DNA of 64,000 nucleotides from Anoxybacillus amylolyticus (GTDB lineage: Bacteria; Bacillota; Bacilli; Bacillales; Anoxybacillaceae): positions 1,004,001-1,068,000 of the forward strand of contig NZ_CP015438.1 of NCBI RefSeq assembly GCF_001634285.1, read 5' to 3'. Positions within the stretch are counted from its first letter, which is position 1. Every line of letters starts with the position of its first letter. The position numbers were made by a program, and so were the translations under genes. This document shows, in pieces, positions 1 to 9,234 of this stretch. A model generated the notes under the pieces. It was not told where the DNA came from. It searched no databases and saw only the letters and a list, made by a program, of their open reading frames with translations.

Positions 1-901
1 GGTCGAACAAATTGCCCCATATATCCAGCAAGAAATTTTGCTTAGTTCCCATCGCTACCATTACGTGAAGCGAAAGCTAGAGCGAATTATGGCGCGAACG
101 ACGAGTGTGTTGAGTGAACATGCGAAACGAAGCGGTTTTGCACCGTTGGAAGTAGAATTGCAGTTTGGGGACGACGGTCCTCTTCCGCCACTTCGCATTC
201 CGTTAGCGGACGGCACAGTGCTCGAACTTGTCGGGCGCATCGACCGAATTGACCGAGCGGAAAGTTCACGAGGCGTTTTGTTGCGTGTCATCGACTATAA
301 GTCAAGCAATAAAAAACTAGACTTTACAGAAGTTTATTATGGACTGACGTTGCAAATGCTCGCATATTTAGATGTCATTCTCGAATATGCGGAGCAACTT
401 GTCGGGACAAACGCGCTTCCGGCAGGCGTGCTATATTTCCATATTCATAATCCAATCATTAAAAGTACGAACGGACTATTAAAAGCAGAAGACGCAGAAC
501 AAAAAATATTTGAAAGCTTTAAAATGAACGGGCTGCTTTTAGACGATTACGAAACGATTCAACTCATGGATACGACGATGGACGCTGGCAAAGGCTCTGC
601 GATTGTGCCGGTAAAAATCAACAAAGACGGATCTGTGTCGAAAACGTCCGCAGTGGTGTCAGAAGAAGAGTTTGCGCTACTACGCCGCCATGTTCGCACC
701 ATTTTTCAACAAGTCGGTGCACAAATGGTGGACGGCGTTGTGGATATTGCACCGTATAAACGGAAAGACGAAACAGCTTGCAAATATTGCGAGTTTAAAG
801 CCGTTTGTCAATTAGACGAGGCGCTTGACCAAGACCGCTACCGCCTATTAAAAAATGCTACATTGGATGCGTTGCACAAAACGGAGGGGGAAAATCAATG
901 A
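1..901 (+). CDS. addB: ATP-dependent helicase/deoxyribonuclease subunit B, C-terminal part
   Basis: The reading frame is already open at the window edge, so only about the last 300 residues are seen. AddB is the second nuclease and Chi-recognition subunit of the AddAB complex, which resects double-strand breaks for RecA. The visible part holds the RecB-family nuclease core: GRIDRIDR, then VIDYKSS with its Asp and Lys, then QMLAYL. It ends with the CxxCxxxxxC part (CKYCEFKAVC) of the 4Fe-4S cluster that pins the nuclease domain; the remaining cysteine lies upstream of the window. The stop overlaps the addA start (ATGA), so the two subunits are translationally coupled. Confidence 0.96.
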   Translation, partial: VEQIAPYIQQEILLSSHRYHYVKRKLERIMARTTSVLSEHAKRSGFAPLEVELQFGDDGPLPPLRIPLADGTVLELVGRIDRIDRAESSRGVLLRVIDYKSSNKKLDFTEVYYGLTLQMLAYLDVILEYAEQLVGTNALPAGVLYFHIHNPIIKSTNGLLKAEDAEQKIFESFKMNGLLLDDYETIQLMDTTMDAGKGSAIVPVKINKDGSVSKTSAVVSEEEFALLRRHVRTIFQQVGAQMVDGVVDIAPYKRKDETACKYCEFKAVCQLDEALDQDRYRLLKNATLDALHKTEGENQ

Positions 902-3900
902 AAAAACGAGAAGGAGTGCAATGGACAGACGAGCAATGGCGAGCGATTGTCACCGAAGGGGCGCATACGCTCGTTGCCGCCGCTGCAGGTTCTGGCAAAA
1001 CAGCGGTGCTTGTCGAACGGATTATTCAAAAAATTATTGATGACGAGCATCCAGTAGATATCGACCGGTTGCTTGTTGTCACGTTTACGAACGCAGCAGC
1101 TGCAGAAATGCGTCAGCGAATTGCGGAAAGAATTGAGCGTGCGCTAGCAGAAACACCGCATTCGCTCCATTTGCGGCGCCAGCTTAGCTTGTTGCCAAAG
1201 GCGGCAATTTCTACAATCCATTCGTTTTGCCTAGACGTCATTCGTAAATATTACTACTTAATTCACATTGACCCAGTGTTTCGAATTGCGGATGCAACAG
1301 AAATTGAACTGTTAAAAGAAGAAGTGATGGAAGAGTTATTGGAAGAGCAGTACGCCAAAGAAGAAAACGAGGCGTTTTTAAGCGTCGTTGACCGTTATAC
1401 GAGCGACCGGACAGATGCCGATTTACAAACGATGATTTTGCGTTTGTACGAGTTTTCTCGCTCGCATCCTGACCCAGATGAATGGCTTCGCGAACTTGTG
1501 TTGTTATATGACATTGCAGAGGGGACAACGATCGATGATTTGCCATTTACTCGCTATTTATGGCAGCATATCGATTTTCAATTACAAGCTATAAGGCATT
1601 TGCTAGAGCAAGCGCTCGAGCAAGTGCATGCGCCAAACGGCCCGATGTATTTACGTGAAACGATCGAAACCGACTTAGAGAAACTAAAACAATTAGAAGA
1701 AGCACGCCACCAATCGTGGCAAGCGCTTCATGAAGCAGTTCAGGCGTTTGCGTGGCAGACGGCGAAGCGAAAACCGAAAAACGAAACATATGATGAAGCG
1801 TTGACGGAATTAGCGAAAGAGTTGCGCGATAAGGCGAAAACGAAATGGAAGGAAATGAAAGACGAATTGTTTTCATTCCAGCCAGAAACATGGCTTCGGC
1901 ATTTGCGGGAAATGAAACCAATCGTGGAAGTGCTTGTTGCTCTCGTTCAACAGTTTGCAAAACAGCTACAAAAACGGAAAGAAGAAAAAGGGATTGTCGA
2001 TTTTTCTGACTTAGAGCATTACTGTTTGCAAATTTTACGCGCCCCTTCCTCGACGCCAACAACGCTTCTTCCTTCCGACGCTGCGCTTGATTACCGCGCC
2101 CAGTTTGCGGAAGTGCTCATCGACGAATACCAAGACGTCAACATGGTGCAAGAAACGATTTTACGGCTAGTCATTCACGAGGAAGAAGCAGCAGGCAACT
2201 TATTTATGGTGGGGGATGTGAAGCAGTCGATTTACCGCTTTCGTTTGGCCGAACCGTTTCTCTTTTTAACGAAATACCGCCGATTTTCTCCAGCAGGAAA
2301 AGGGACGGGTGTTCGGATTGATTTAGCGCAAAATTTCCGCAGTCGCCGGGAAATTTTAGACGGCACGAATTTTATTTTCCAACAAATCATGGGAGAAACG
2401 GTGGGGGAAATCGCGTATGACGACGATGCAGCACTGAAATTCGGAGCATCCTATTACCCGGAAAAAAAACAGCCGATCGAATGGGTCATTATTGACCGCG
2501 GTGACCAAGGGGAAGAAGAGGATGAGGAGAAGGAACTAGAGAACGCGGAGCTAGAGGCACGCTGGATGGCGCAAAAAATTAAGCAATTAATTGAGGAACC
2601 GTTTTATGTGTATGACCGCCATTTGCAAAAAGAACGGCGCATTATGTATCGCGATATCGTGATTTTGCTTCGTTCTATGCCGTGGGCTGCACAAATAATG
2701 GAAGAGTTCCGAAAACAAGGAATACCGTTGTATGCAGAGCTGTCGTCAGGCTATTTTTCGACAACGGAAGTATCCGTGATGCTTTCTTTGCTAAAAGTAG
2801 TTGATAACCCGTACCAAGATATTCCGCTCGCCGCCGTACTTCGTTCCCCAATTGTCGGGATGGACGAAAATGAATTAGCGTTATTGCGGCTAGAAAAACC
2901 GAAAGGCTCTTTTTATGAAGCACTTTCTGCTTTTGTCACAAAGGACTCGCCAGCAGAATTGCATCGTAAAGCTGCTTCTTTTGTTCGCCAATTGCAAACG
3001 TGGCGGACTACAGCGCGGCAACGCTCGTTAGCTGAATTGATTTGGACCATTTACCGCGATACAGGGTTTTACGATTTTGTTGGTGGAATGCCAGGGGGCA
3101 AGCAACGGCAGGCGAATTTGCGGGCGCTGTATGAAAAAGCGCGGCAATTTGAAAAAACATCCTTTCGCGGCATTTTCCGCTTTTTGCGATTTATTGAGCG
3201 CATGCAAGAGCGAAACGACGATTTTGGGACAGCGCGGGCGCTCAGTGAGCAAGAAGATGTCGTGCGGCTCATGACGATTCATAAAAGCAAAGGCTTAGAG
3301 TTTCCAGTCGTCTTTGTTGCTGGATTAGGAAAGAGTTTTAATAAGCAAGATTTACGGCGAAACGACTTATTAGATAAAGACCTTGGCTTTACAGCGCATT
3401 TTGTTCATCCAGATTTACGCGTGAGTTATCCAACGCTCGCACAATTAGCGGTGAAAAAAAAGCAATCGCTTGAATTGTTGGCAGAAGAAATGCGTGTTTT
3501 ATACGTGGCGTTAACAAGAGCGAAAGAAAAGCTATATTTAGTAGGGACAACAAAAAAGCTAGAAAATGAGAAAAAAAAGTGGCAATCGATACAGCGACAT
3601 GAAGATTGGCTGTTGCCGGACTACGTGCGCGCTTCCGCGAAAAATTATCTCGACTGGATTGGTTATGCACTTATCCGTCATGCCGATAGTTTCCCGCTTC
3701 ATCAAGGGAAGGTACAAGAAAGCGATATTGCCACTCATCCGTCTTGCTGGAGCGTACAAATTGTTTCTGCTTCGGAAATGTACCAGCAAACAGAAGCACC
3801 GGAACAAACAACAGAGCAAATGAACGAATTATTAAAACAACTAGCGCCCGTTCCGCTACAAAGCAATTTTCAAGAAGAAGTGAAGCGGCGCATGCATTGG

Positions 3901-4581
3901 CAATATTCTTATCAGCTGTCTACTTCGTTTCGGGCGAAACAGACAGTTTCCGAGTTAAAGCGGCAGCGGGAAATGTTTGGCGTTCATGGCGACCAAGCAC
4001 TGATGCGCCCATTTCGCACGGAAATTACGGAGCGTCCTCGTTTTATGCAGATGAAAAAATTAAGTTCGGCGGAAAAAGGAACGATTTTGCATCTTGTGAT
4101 GCAACACGTCGATTTAACGAAAGAAATTTCAGAAACAACACTCTGTGAACAACTGGCCAAAATGGTGCACGGAGAATGGCTGACCGAGGAGCAAGCACAG
4201 GAAGTGGATATTGCTAGCATTCTAACATTTTTTCAAACCGATATCGGTCGACGGCTTCTTCAGGCGGCACACGTGGAACGTGAAGTGCCATTTAGCTTAG
4301 CGCTTTCTGCCAACGAAACATATGCTCAATGGAACGACGGGGAAGAAACGGTGCTCGTTCAGGGGGTATTCGACTGTGTTTTTGAAGACGAACAGGGATT
4401 AGTGCTCATCGATTTCAAAACGGACCATGTGCGCTGGGCAAACGATGTACAAGCCTTAATCAATGAACGTTACCGTGTACAAATGGAACTGTATCGCCGT
4501 GCAATCGAACACATTTGGAAAAAACGGGTCGATGAGTGCTACATTTATGTATTTGATTGTGCGCAACTGTTTCCAATGTAG
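898..4581 (+). CDS. addA: ATP-dependent helicase/nuclease subunit A
   Basis: A 1227-residue UvrD-like helicase fused to a C-terminal RecB-type nuclease, the usual AddA length. Motifs seen: Walker A AAAGSGKT near residues 28-35, Walker B with LIDEYQDVN near 410, motif V with TIHKSKGLEFPVVF, motif VI with VLYVALTRAKEKL, and the nuclease motif LIDFKTDHV in the last 80 residues. It unwinds DNA 3' to 5' and cuts one strand as part of AddAB. The ATG lies inside the addB stop (ATGA overlap) behind a GGAGGGGG ribosome site. sbcD follows after 11 bases, so addB-addA-sbcD-sbcC form one repair operon, as in B. subtilis. Confidence 0.97.
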   Translation: MKKREGVQWTDEQWRAIVTEGAHTLVAAAAGSGKTAVLVERIIQKIIDDEHPVDIDRLLVVTFTNAAAAEMRQRIAERIERALAETPHSLHLRRQLSLLPKAAISTIHSFCLDVIRKYYYLIHIDPVFRIADATEIELLKEEVMEELLEEQYAKEENEAFLSVVDRYTSDRTDADLQTMILRLYEFSRSHPDPDEWLRELVLLYDIAEGTTIDDLPFTRYLWQHIDFQLQAIRHLLEQALEQVHAPNGPMYLRETIETDLEKLKQLEEARHQSWQALHEAVQAFAWQTAKRKPKNETYDEALTELAKELRDKAKTKWKEMKDELFSFQPETWLRHLREMKPIVEVLVALVQQFAKQLQKRKEEKGIVDFSDLEHYCLQILRAPSSTPTTLLPSDAALDYRAQFAEVLIDEYQDVNMVQETILRLVIHEEEAAGNLFMVGDVKQSIYRFRLAEPFLFLTKYRRFSPAGKGTGVRIDLAQNFRSRREILDGTNFIFQQIMGETVGEIAYDDDAALKFGASYYPEKKQPIEWVIIDRGDQGEEEDEEKELENAELEARWMAQKIKQLIEEPFYVYDRHLQKERRIMYRDIVILLRSMPWAAQIMEEFRKQGIPLYAELSSGYFSTTEVSVMLSLLKVVDNPYQDIPLAAVLRSPIVGMDENELALLRLEKPKGSFYEALSAFVTKDSPAELHRKAASFVRQLQTWRTTARQRSLAELIWTIYRDTGFYDFVGGMPGGKQRQANLRALYEKARQFEKTSFRGIFRFLRFIERMQERNDDFGTARALSEQEDVVRLMTIHKSKGLEFPVVFVAGLGKSFNKQDLRRNDLLDKDLGFTAHFVHPDLRVSYPTLAQLAVKKKQSLELLAEEMRVLYVALTRAKEKLYLVGTTKKLENEKKKWQSIQRHEDWLLPDYVRASAKNYLDWIGYALIRHADSFPLHQGKVQESDIATHPSCWSVQIVSASEMYQQTEAPEQTTEQMNELLKQLAPVPLQSNFQEEVKRRMHWQYSYQLSTSFRAKQTVSELKRQREMFGVHGDQALMRPFRTEITERPRFMQMKKLSSAEKGTILHLVMQHVDLTKEISETTLCEQLAKMVHGEWLTEEQAQEVDIASILTFFQTDIGRRLLQAAHVEREVPFSLALSANETYAQWNDGEETVLVQGVFDCVFEDEQGLVLIDFKTDHVRWANDVQALINERYRVQMELYRRAIEHIWKKRVDECYIYVFDCAQLFPM

Positions 4582-4592
4582 GAGGGAGAAAG

Positions 4593-5765
4593 GTGCGGAT
4601 TTTGCATACTGCCGATTGGCATTTAGGAAAAACGCTCGAGGGTCGAAGCCGGATGCGCGAGCAAGAACAATTGATTGATGAGCTCGTTTCCATTGTGGAA
4701 AAAGAGCGGATTGATGTCGTATTGCTAGCAGGTGATGCATTTGATACGGTGAATCCACCAGCAGCGGCAGAACAGCTTTTTTACGAAAGTTTGGCGAGGC
4801 TATCGGACGGCGGGAAGCGGCCGATAGCAGTCATTGCGGGGAACCACGACCACCCAGATCGTCTGACAGCGGCGTCGGTATTGGCAGCCCCCCATTCGAT
4901 TACGTTGCTTGGACTACCGACTGCAGAGGTGCAGACGATTTATGTGCCATCGTGTGATGAGACGATGGTGCTCGCTGCGCTTCCGTATCCATCGGAATCT
5001 CGGCTTATGCAACTATTGTCAGCAGAAAGCGACGAGCAACAATTGCGGAAACGGTACGATGAAAAGGTTGGCGAACTGTTTGCGACAATGAACGAAAAGT
5101 TCCGGTCGAATACGGTCAACATCGCCATGAGCCACCTGTACGTTGCCGGAGGTGCAACATCCGATTCAGAGCGACCGATTGAAGTCGGTGGAGCGTATAC
5201 CGTTTCTCCAGACCGTTTTCCAAAAGATGCCCAATATGTGGCGCTCGGCCATTTGCATCGTCCGCAAAGCGTCAAACATGCGAGGCAGCCGGCACGCTAT
5301 TCCGGCTCACCGCTCGCGTACAGCTTTTCTGAAGCAGGGTATGCAAAATCGGTAACAATCGTCGATGTAGCTCCAGGTCAACTGGCGAGCGTATCGGAAA
5401 TCCCACTTTCTAGTGGTCGTGCGCTTGTCCAATGGAAAGCAACGGAAGGAATGGCGCAAGTGTATCGTTGGCTAGAGGAAGGGAAAGACCGTAACGCATG
5501 GATTGATTTAGAAGTATACGTTGAACATTCGTTGACGCTTGAGGATATTCATCGTTTGCGCAAGCTGCATGACGGGTTTGTCTATATTCGTCCACATTTT
5601 TCCGAAAGAGAAGAACTTATATGGGAAACGAGAGAAAACGTTCCGATGGAAACGTTGTTTGAAAGGTTTTATGAAAAACAAACAGGCGGAGCTAAGCCAA
5701 CAGCAGAGCTAGTTCAGCTATTTATGGAACTGCTTGCTGAGGAAGACGGAGGGGAAGAGCAGTGA
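4593..5765 (+). CDS. sbcD: Exonuclease SbcCD, nuclease subunit D
   Basis: Mre11-family metallophosphoesterase of about 390 residues. The start chosen is the GTG at 4593, which gives the family N-terminus (V/M)RILHTADWHLGK and sits just behind a GGAGGGAG ribosome site; an upstream in-frame ATG at 4557 would overlap addA and adds no conserved sequence. Metal ligands are visible in DWH, GDAFD, GNHDHPDR, SHLY and GHLH. SbcD supplies the endo/exonuclease that opens hairpins and protein-blocked ends together with SbcC. The stop overlaps the sbcC GTG start (GTGA), which indicates translational coupling of the two subunits. Confidence 0.96.
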   Translation: MRILHTADWHLGKTLEGRSRMREQEQLIDELVSIVEKERIDVVLLAGDAFDTVNPPAAAEQLFYESLARLSDGGKRPIAVIAGNHDHPDRLTAASVLAAPHSITLLGLPTAEVQTIYVPSCDETMVLAALPYPSESRLMQLLSAESDEQQLRKRYDEKVGELFATMNEKFRSNTVNIAMSHLYVAGGATSDSERPIEVGGAYTVSPDRFPKDAQYVALGHLHRPQSVKHARQPARYSGSPLAYSFSEAGYAKSVTIVDVAPGQLASVSEIPLSSGRALVQWKATEGMAQVYRWLEEGKDRNAWIDLEVYVEHSLTLEDIHRLRKLHDGFVYIRPHFSEREELIWETRENVPMETLFERFYEKQTGGAKPTAELVQLFMELLAEEDGGEEQ

Positions 5766-8700
5766 AGCCGATTTGCTTAACCGTGGCAGGGTTGCATAGC
5801 TTCCGTGAAAAGCAAGTCATTGATTTTAAGACGTTATGTGAGGGGGGATTGTTTGGCATTTTCGGCCCGACAGGAAGCGGGAAGTCCTCGATTTTAGATG
5901 CGATGACGTTGGCGTTATATGGAAATGTCGAACGCGCCGCTAACAATACGCATGGTATTATGAACCATGCAGAAAACGAGCTATCGGTTGCATTCACGTT
6001 TGAATTAGTGAACGCCAATGGAAAAAAGCGATACACGGTCGAACGAACGTTTAAGCGGAGCGACGAATGGCGCGTGAAAACGAGTGTCAGCCGTTTGATT
6101 GAAGAAGGAACCGAGCGAATTGTCATCGCGGATAAAATGCGGGATGTTGATGAATGGATTAGGCGGTTGCTCGGGCTAGAAATGAAAGATTTCACCCGTG
6201 CGGTCGTCCTTCCACAAGGAAAGTTCGCTGAGTTTTTGTCGTTAAAAGGGGTTGAGAGGCGGCAAATGCTGCAACGGCTATTCAACCTTGAACGATACGG
6301 CGATGAATTAAATGAAAAGTTAAAAACAAAATTGGCGATGGCAGCAGCGAAGCTAGATACGATTCGAGCGGAGCAGGCAGGACTAGGTGACGCATCGCAA
6401 GCAGCGCTAGCAGAACAAAAGCGCGAGCTAGAGGAATTAGCCCGAGAACTAGCGCGACAAAAAGCACATGTTGCCGAAATAACCGAGCAGTATGAACGAA
6501 AGAAACAGCTTTGGCAATGGCAGCAGGAAAAACAATACGCTGAACAACAGATCGCCAAATGCTACCAAGAGGAAGAACGAATTGCAACATTAGAGCGGAA
6601 GCAAAAAAAAGCAGAAAAAGCGGAGCGGCTACTTCCGTACTGGCAGCAATACGAACAAACAAAGCAAGAAGTAGAAAAATGGGAGAAAGAATTAGAAGCA
6701 ACCGAGCAAAAATTGCACGCTGTCCGTAAGCAGTACGAACAAGCGGCGGAAGCGTATCAGCTGATTCGAGCGAAAAAAGCTGAGGAAGAGCCAAAATGGC
6801 TTGAGCAAAAAGAGCGGTTAGTAAAAGCGCTGCAGCTGTTGGAACGGATGAAAAGCGTTGCAAAGGAAATAGACGAAAGTAAAAAGAAGCTTACGTTTCT
6901 TAACGAAAAAGAAAAACAAATAAAACAAGCGCTTCATGAATTAGACGGCCTTTATGAACGTGCGCTCGAAAAACAAAAACGACTAAAAGAAGCATGGCAG
7001 CAAAAGCAAGTGGACATGCAGCAAAAAGCACGCATCTATAAAGCCTATGAAGCAAAAAAAGAATGGCAGGCGCTCGAACGGGCGCTTCACGAAGCGCAAG
7101 CTGAATGGCAACAAAAACAAAAGCAGCATGATGAATTGACGAAAACGATACAGGTGGAAATGGAGCGGTCGGAAGCGATAGTTGCAAAAGAACGAGCGCA
7201 TTTCCAGCGAATTGAAAAGCTGTATCATACAGTGTGTGAACATGAAACGAAGCTCGAAAAACTTCTTTACAAAATAAAACAAGCGCAAAAAAAAGCGGAA
7301 CAAGAGCGAATGCTACATGCCGCTTCGTTGCTTGCTGCTTCACTGCACGAAGGCAGCCCTTGCCCGGTATGTGGCGCCACACACCATCCAAATCCAGCGC
7401 AGCCTGTCGCAACAGGAAACGGACACTTTTCTGAAGAAGAACAACCACTCGAGCAAGCGCAACAGCTCGTTGCCCCACTACAGACATTGAAAACAAAAGT
7501 GCAACAGTTGGCAGAACTACTCGCGCCAGAGGAAGTTCCTTTAGGTGGCACGGAAAAAATGAAGCGGGAAGAAAGCGACCAAGACCGTTCGTTCATCGAA
7601 CAAGTAACGTATCTTTCTGTTGAACTAAAAGCATTGCAACAAGATTATGTGCAATGTCGCGAAGAAACAACGAAGCTACTAAATGAGCGAAAAGCAGTAG
7701 ACATGCGACGGCAAGAGTTATTGCATCAACAAGCAGCGCTAGCGCAAGAAATCAACGAACGGCGTGAAAAATATAACGAGCGTTTGCAGATGTGCCAGAC
7801 ACAGCTAAAACAATGGCAAGAAATTTACCAAGATCTCGCGTTCGATACGATTGAACAAACGATGGAACAGCTGCAACATGACGAAAATGAAGCACAGCTG
7901 TTACAAGAGCGAATCGAAAAAAGCGTCCATTTTTTAGAAGAGAAAAAAGAAGAGCGTGAGCGATGGAAAGAACAGTGGCAGCAGCTCGAGCGGGAAAAAG
8001 CGGAGTATATGACACTGTATCAAACAAAACAAAAGCAATACGAAACGTATGCACAAGACTTACCGTTCCCGGTCGAGGAAGCAGCAGTCGCTCAATTATT
8101 AAATGAAACAGAACAACAACTCGTGAAGCTGCAACAGCAAGAAACGGAAACGTACGAAAGATGGACAAACGTACAAAAACAATACCAAGCGTTAGAAGCG
8201 AATTATAAAGCAGCACAGCTAGCATTTTCAGAAAGCCAAAAGCGAAAAGAACAAGCAGAAGCCGATTGGCATCAACAACTAGAGAAAAATAGCTGGTCGG
8301 AAAGTGACGATATTCGCCAAGCTTTGTTGACGGCAGAGGAGAAGATATTCATTGCGGAACAAATTACGCAACATCGCGACAAACAATTAAAATGGCAAAA
8401 TGAATGGCAGCGGCTTACAAGAATGATGAACGGGGAAGAAATAACTGAAGAACAATGGCGGCAAATAGAGCAACTTCGCATGGAAGAAGATGCGAAGCTG
8501 ACGGAATGCATTGAGCGAACAGCTTCGGCAAAAGCGAAAATGGAGGAGTTAGAGGAAAAACATACTCGTTTTCAAGAACTTGAACAGGAGCGGATAGAAG
8601 TCGAGCGCCTCGTTCGGCTATATAATGAATTACAACGTGTGTTGCGCGGAAATAGTTTCGTAGAATTTATTGCCGAGGAACAGCTTATTCGTGTGACGAG

Positions 8701-9121
8701 GGATGCTTCGGAGCGGCTCGGTGCATTAACGCGGCAACGATATGCCATTGAAGTCGACTCAGAAGGGGGATTTATTATTCGCGACGATGCAAACGGTGGT
8801 GTGCGCCGCCCGGTGACAACGTTATCTGGTGGGGAAACATTTTTAACGTCGCTGTCATTAGCGCTAGCATTATCAAAACAAATTCAACTGCGTGGGGAAT
8901 ATCCGTTACAATTTTTCTTTCTAGATGAAGGATTTGGTACGTTAGATAATGAGTTACTTGACATCGTCATCACCGCGCTCGAACGGCTACAAACAAGTGA
9001 CATGGCGATCGGTGTCATTAGCCATGTACAAGAATTGCGGGCACGCCTCCCGAAACGGCTTGTCGTCGAACCAGCTGAGCCATCCGGGCGAGGTACGCGT
9101 GTCCGATTGGAAACAATGTAA
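5762..9121 (+). CDS. sbcC: Exonuclease SbcCD, SMC-like ATPase subunit C
   Basis: A 1119-residue Rad50/SMC-type ATPase. The N-terminal Walker A is GPTGSGKSS (about residues 34-42). Two long Gln/Glu/Lys-rich coiled-coil arms flank a zinc hook CPVCG near residue 535. The C-terminal lobe holds the ABC signature LSGGE (about 1020) and Walker B FFFLDEGFGTLD (about 1052). It starts with GTG overlapping the sbcD stop. Codon and base use match the neighbours. The stop lies two bases from the inverted repeat of the IS1182 element, whose subterminal hairpin now probably ends the transcript. The long open frames on the opposite strand are coiled-coil shadows. Confidence 0.97.
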   Translation: MKPICLTVAGLHSFREKQVIDFKTLCEGGLFGIFGPTGSGKSSILDAMTLALYGNVERAANNTHGIMNHAENELSVAFTFELVNANGKKRYTVERTFKRSDEWRVKTSVSRLIEEGTERIVIADKMRDVDEWIRRLLGLEMKDFTRAVVLPQGKFAEFLSLKGVERRQMLQRLFNLERYGDELNEKLKTKLAMAAAKLDTIRAEQAGLGDASQAALAEQKRELEELARELARQKAHVAEITEQYERKKQLWQWQQEKQYAEQQIAKCYQEEERIATLERKQKKAEKAERLLPYWQQYEQTKQEVEKWEKELEATEQKLHAVRKQYEQAAEAYQLIRAKKAEEEPKWLEQKERLVKALQLLERMKSVAKEIDESKKKLTFLNEKEKQIKQALHELDGLYERALEKQKRLKEAWQQKQVDMQQKARIYKAYEAKKEWQALERALHEAQAEWQQKQKQHDELTKTIQVEMERSEAIVAKERAHFQRIEKLYHTVCEHETKLEKLLYKIKQAQKKAEQERMLHAASLLAASLHEGSPCPVCGATHHPNPAQPVATGNGHFSEEEQPLEQAQQLVAPLQTLKTKVQQLAELLAPEEVPLGGTEKMKREESDQDRSFIEQVTYLSVELKALQQDYVQCREETTKLLNERKAVDMRRQELLHQQAALAQEINERREKYNERLQMCQTQLKQWQEIYQDLAFDTIEQTMEQLQHDENEAQLLQERIEKSVHFLEEKKEERERWKEQWQQLEREKAEYMTLYQTKQKQYETYAQDLPFPVEEAAVAQLLNETEQQLVKLQQQETETYERWTNVQKQYQALEANYKAAQLAFSESQKRKEQAEADWHQQLEKNSWSESDDIRQALLTAEEKIFIAEQITQHRDKQLKWQNEWQRLTRMMNGEEITEEQWRQIEQLRMEEDAKLTECIERTASAKAKMEELEEKHTRFQELEQERIEVERLVRLYNELQRVLRGNSFVEFIAEEQLIRVTRDASERLGALTRQRYAIEVDSEGGFIIRDDANGGVRRPVTTLSGGETFLTSLSLALALSKQIQLRGEYPLQFFFLDEGFGTLDNELLDIVITALERLQTSDMAIGVISHVQELRARLPKRLVVEPAEPSGRGTRVRLETM

Positions 9122-9136
9122 AAAAGAGGCTGACCC

Positions 9137-9170
9137 AAAAGTCCGCTAAAAAGCGGACTTTTGGAGTCAG
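9137..9170 (+). terminator. Hairpin downstream of sbcC (IS subterminal palindrome)
   Basis: AAAAGTCCGC, loop TAAAAA, GCGGACTTTT, a perfect stem starting 16 bases after the sbcC stop, with a T-rich run a little further on. It belongs to the IS1182 end, yet is placed to act as a terminator for the repair operon and to shield the transposase from read-through. Confidence 0.5.
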
Positions 9171-9234
9171 TTTTCTTTACTTTTACATATTTTGTTAAAT
9201 AAAAGGGCGATTCGCCCCCTTTTGTTTCCATTGT

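Noticed and set aside
5722-6558. 278-residue minus-strand frame over the sbcD/sbcC junction
   Set aside because: Ser/Cys-rich translation with no family features, fully antisense to two certain genes.
6282-7596. Several long open frames on the minus strand inside sbcC (up to about 198 residues)
   Set aside because: They mirror the Gln/Glu/Lys-rich coiled-coil codons, have no ribosome sites and show hydrophobic low-complexity products; shadows of sbcC.
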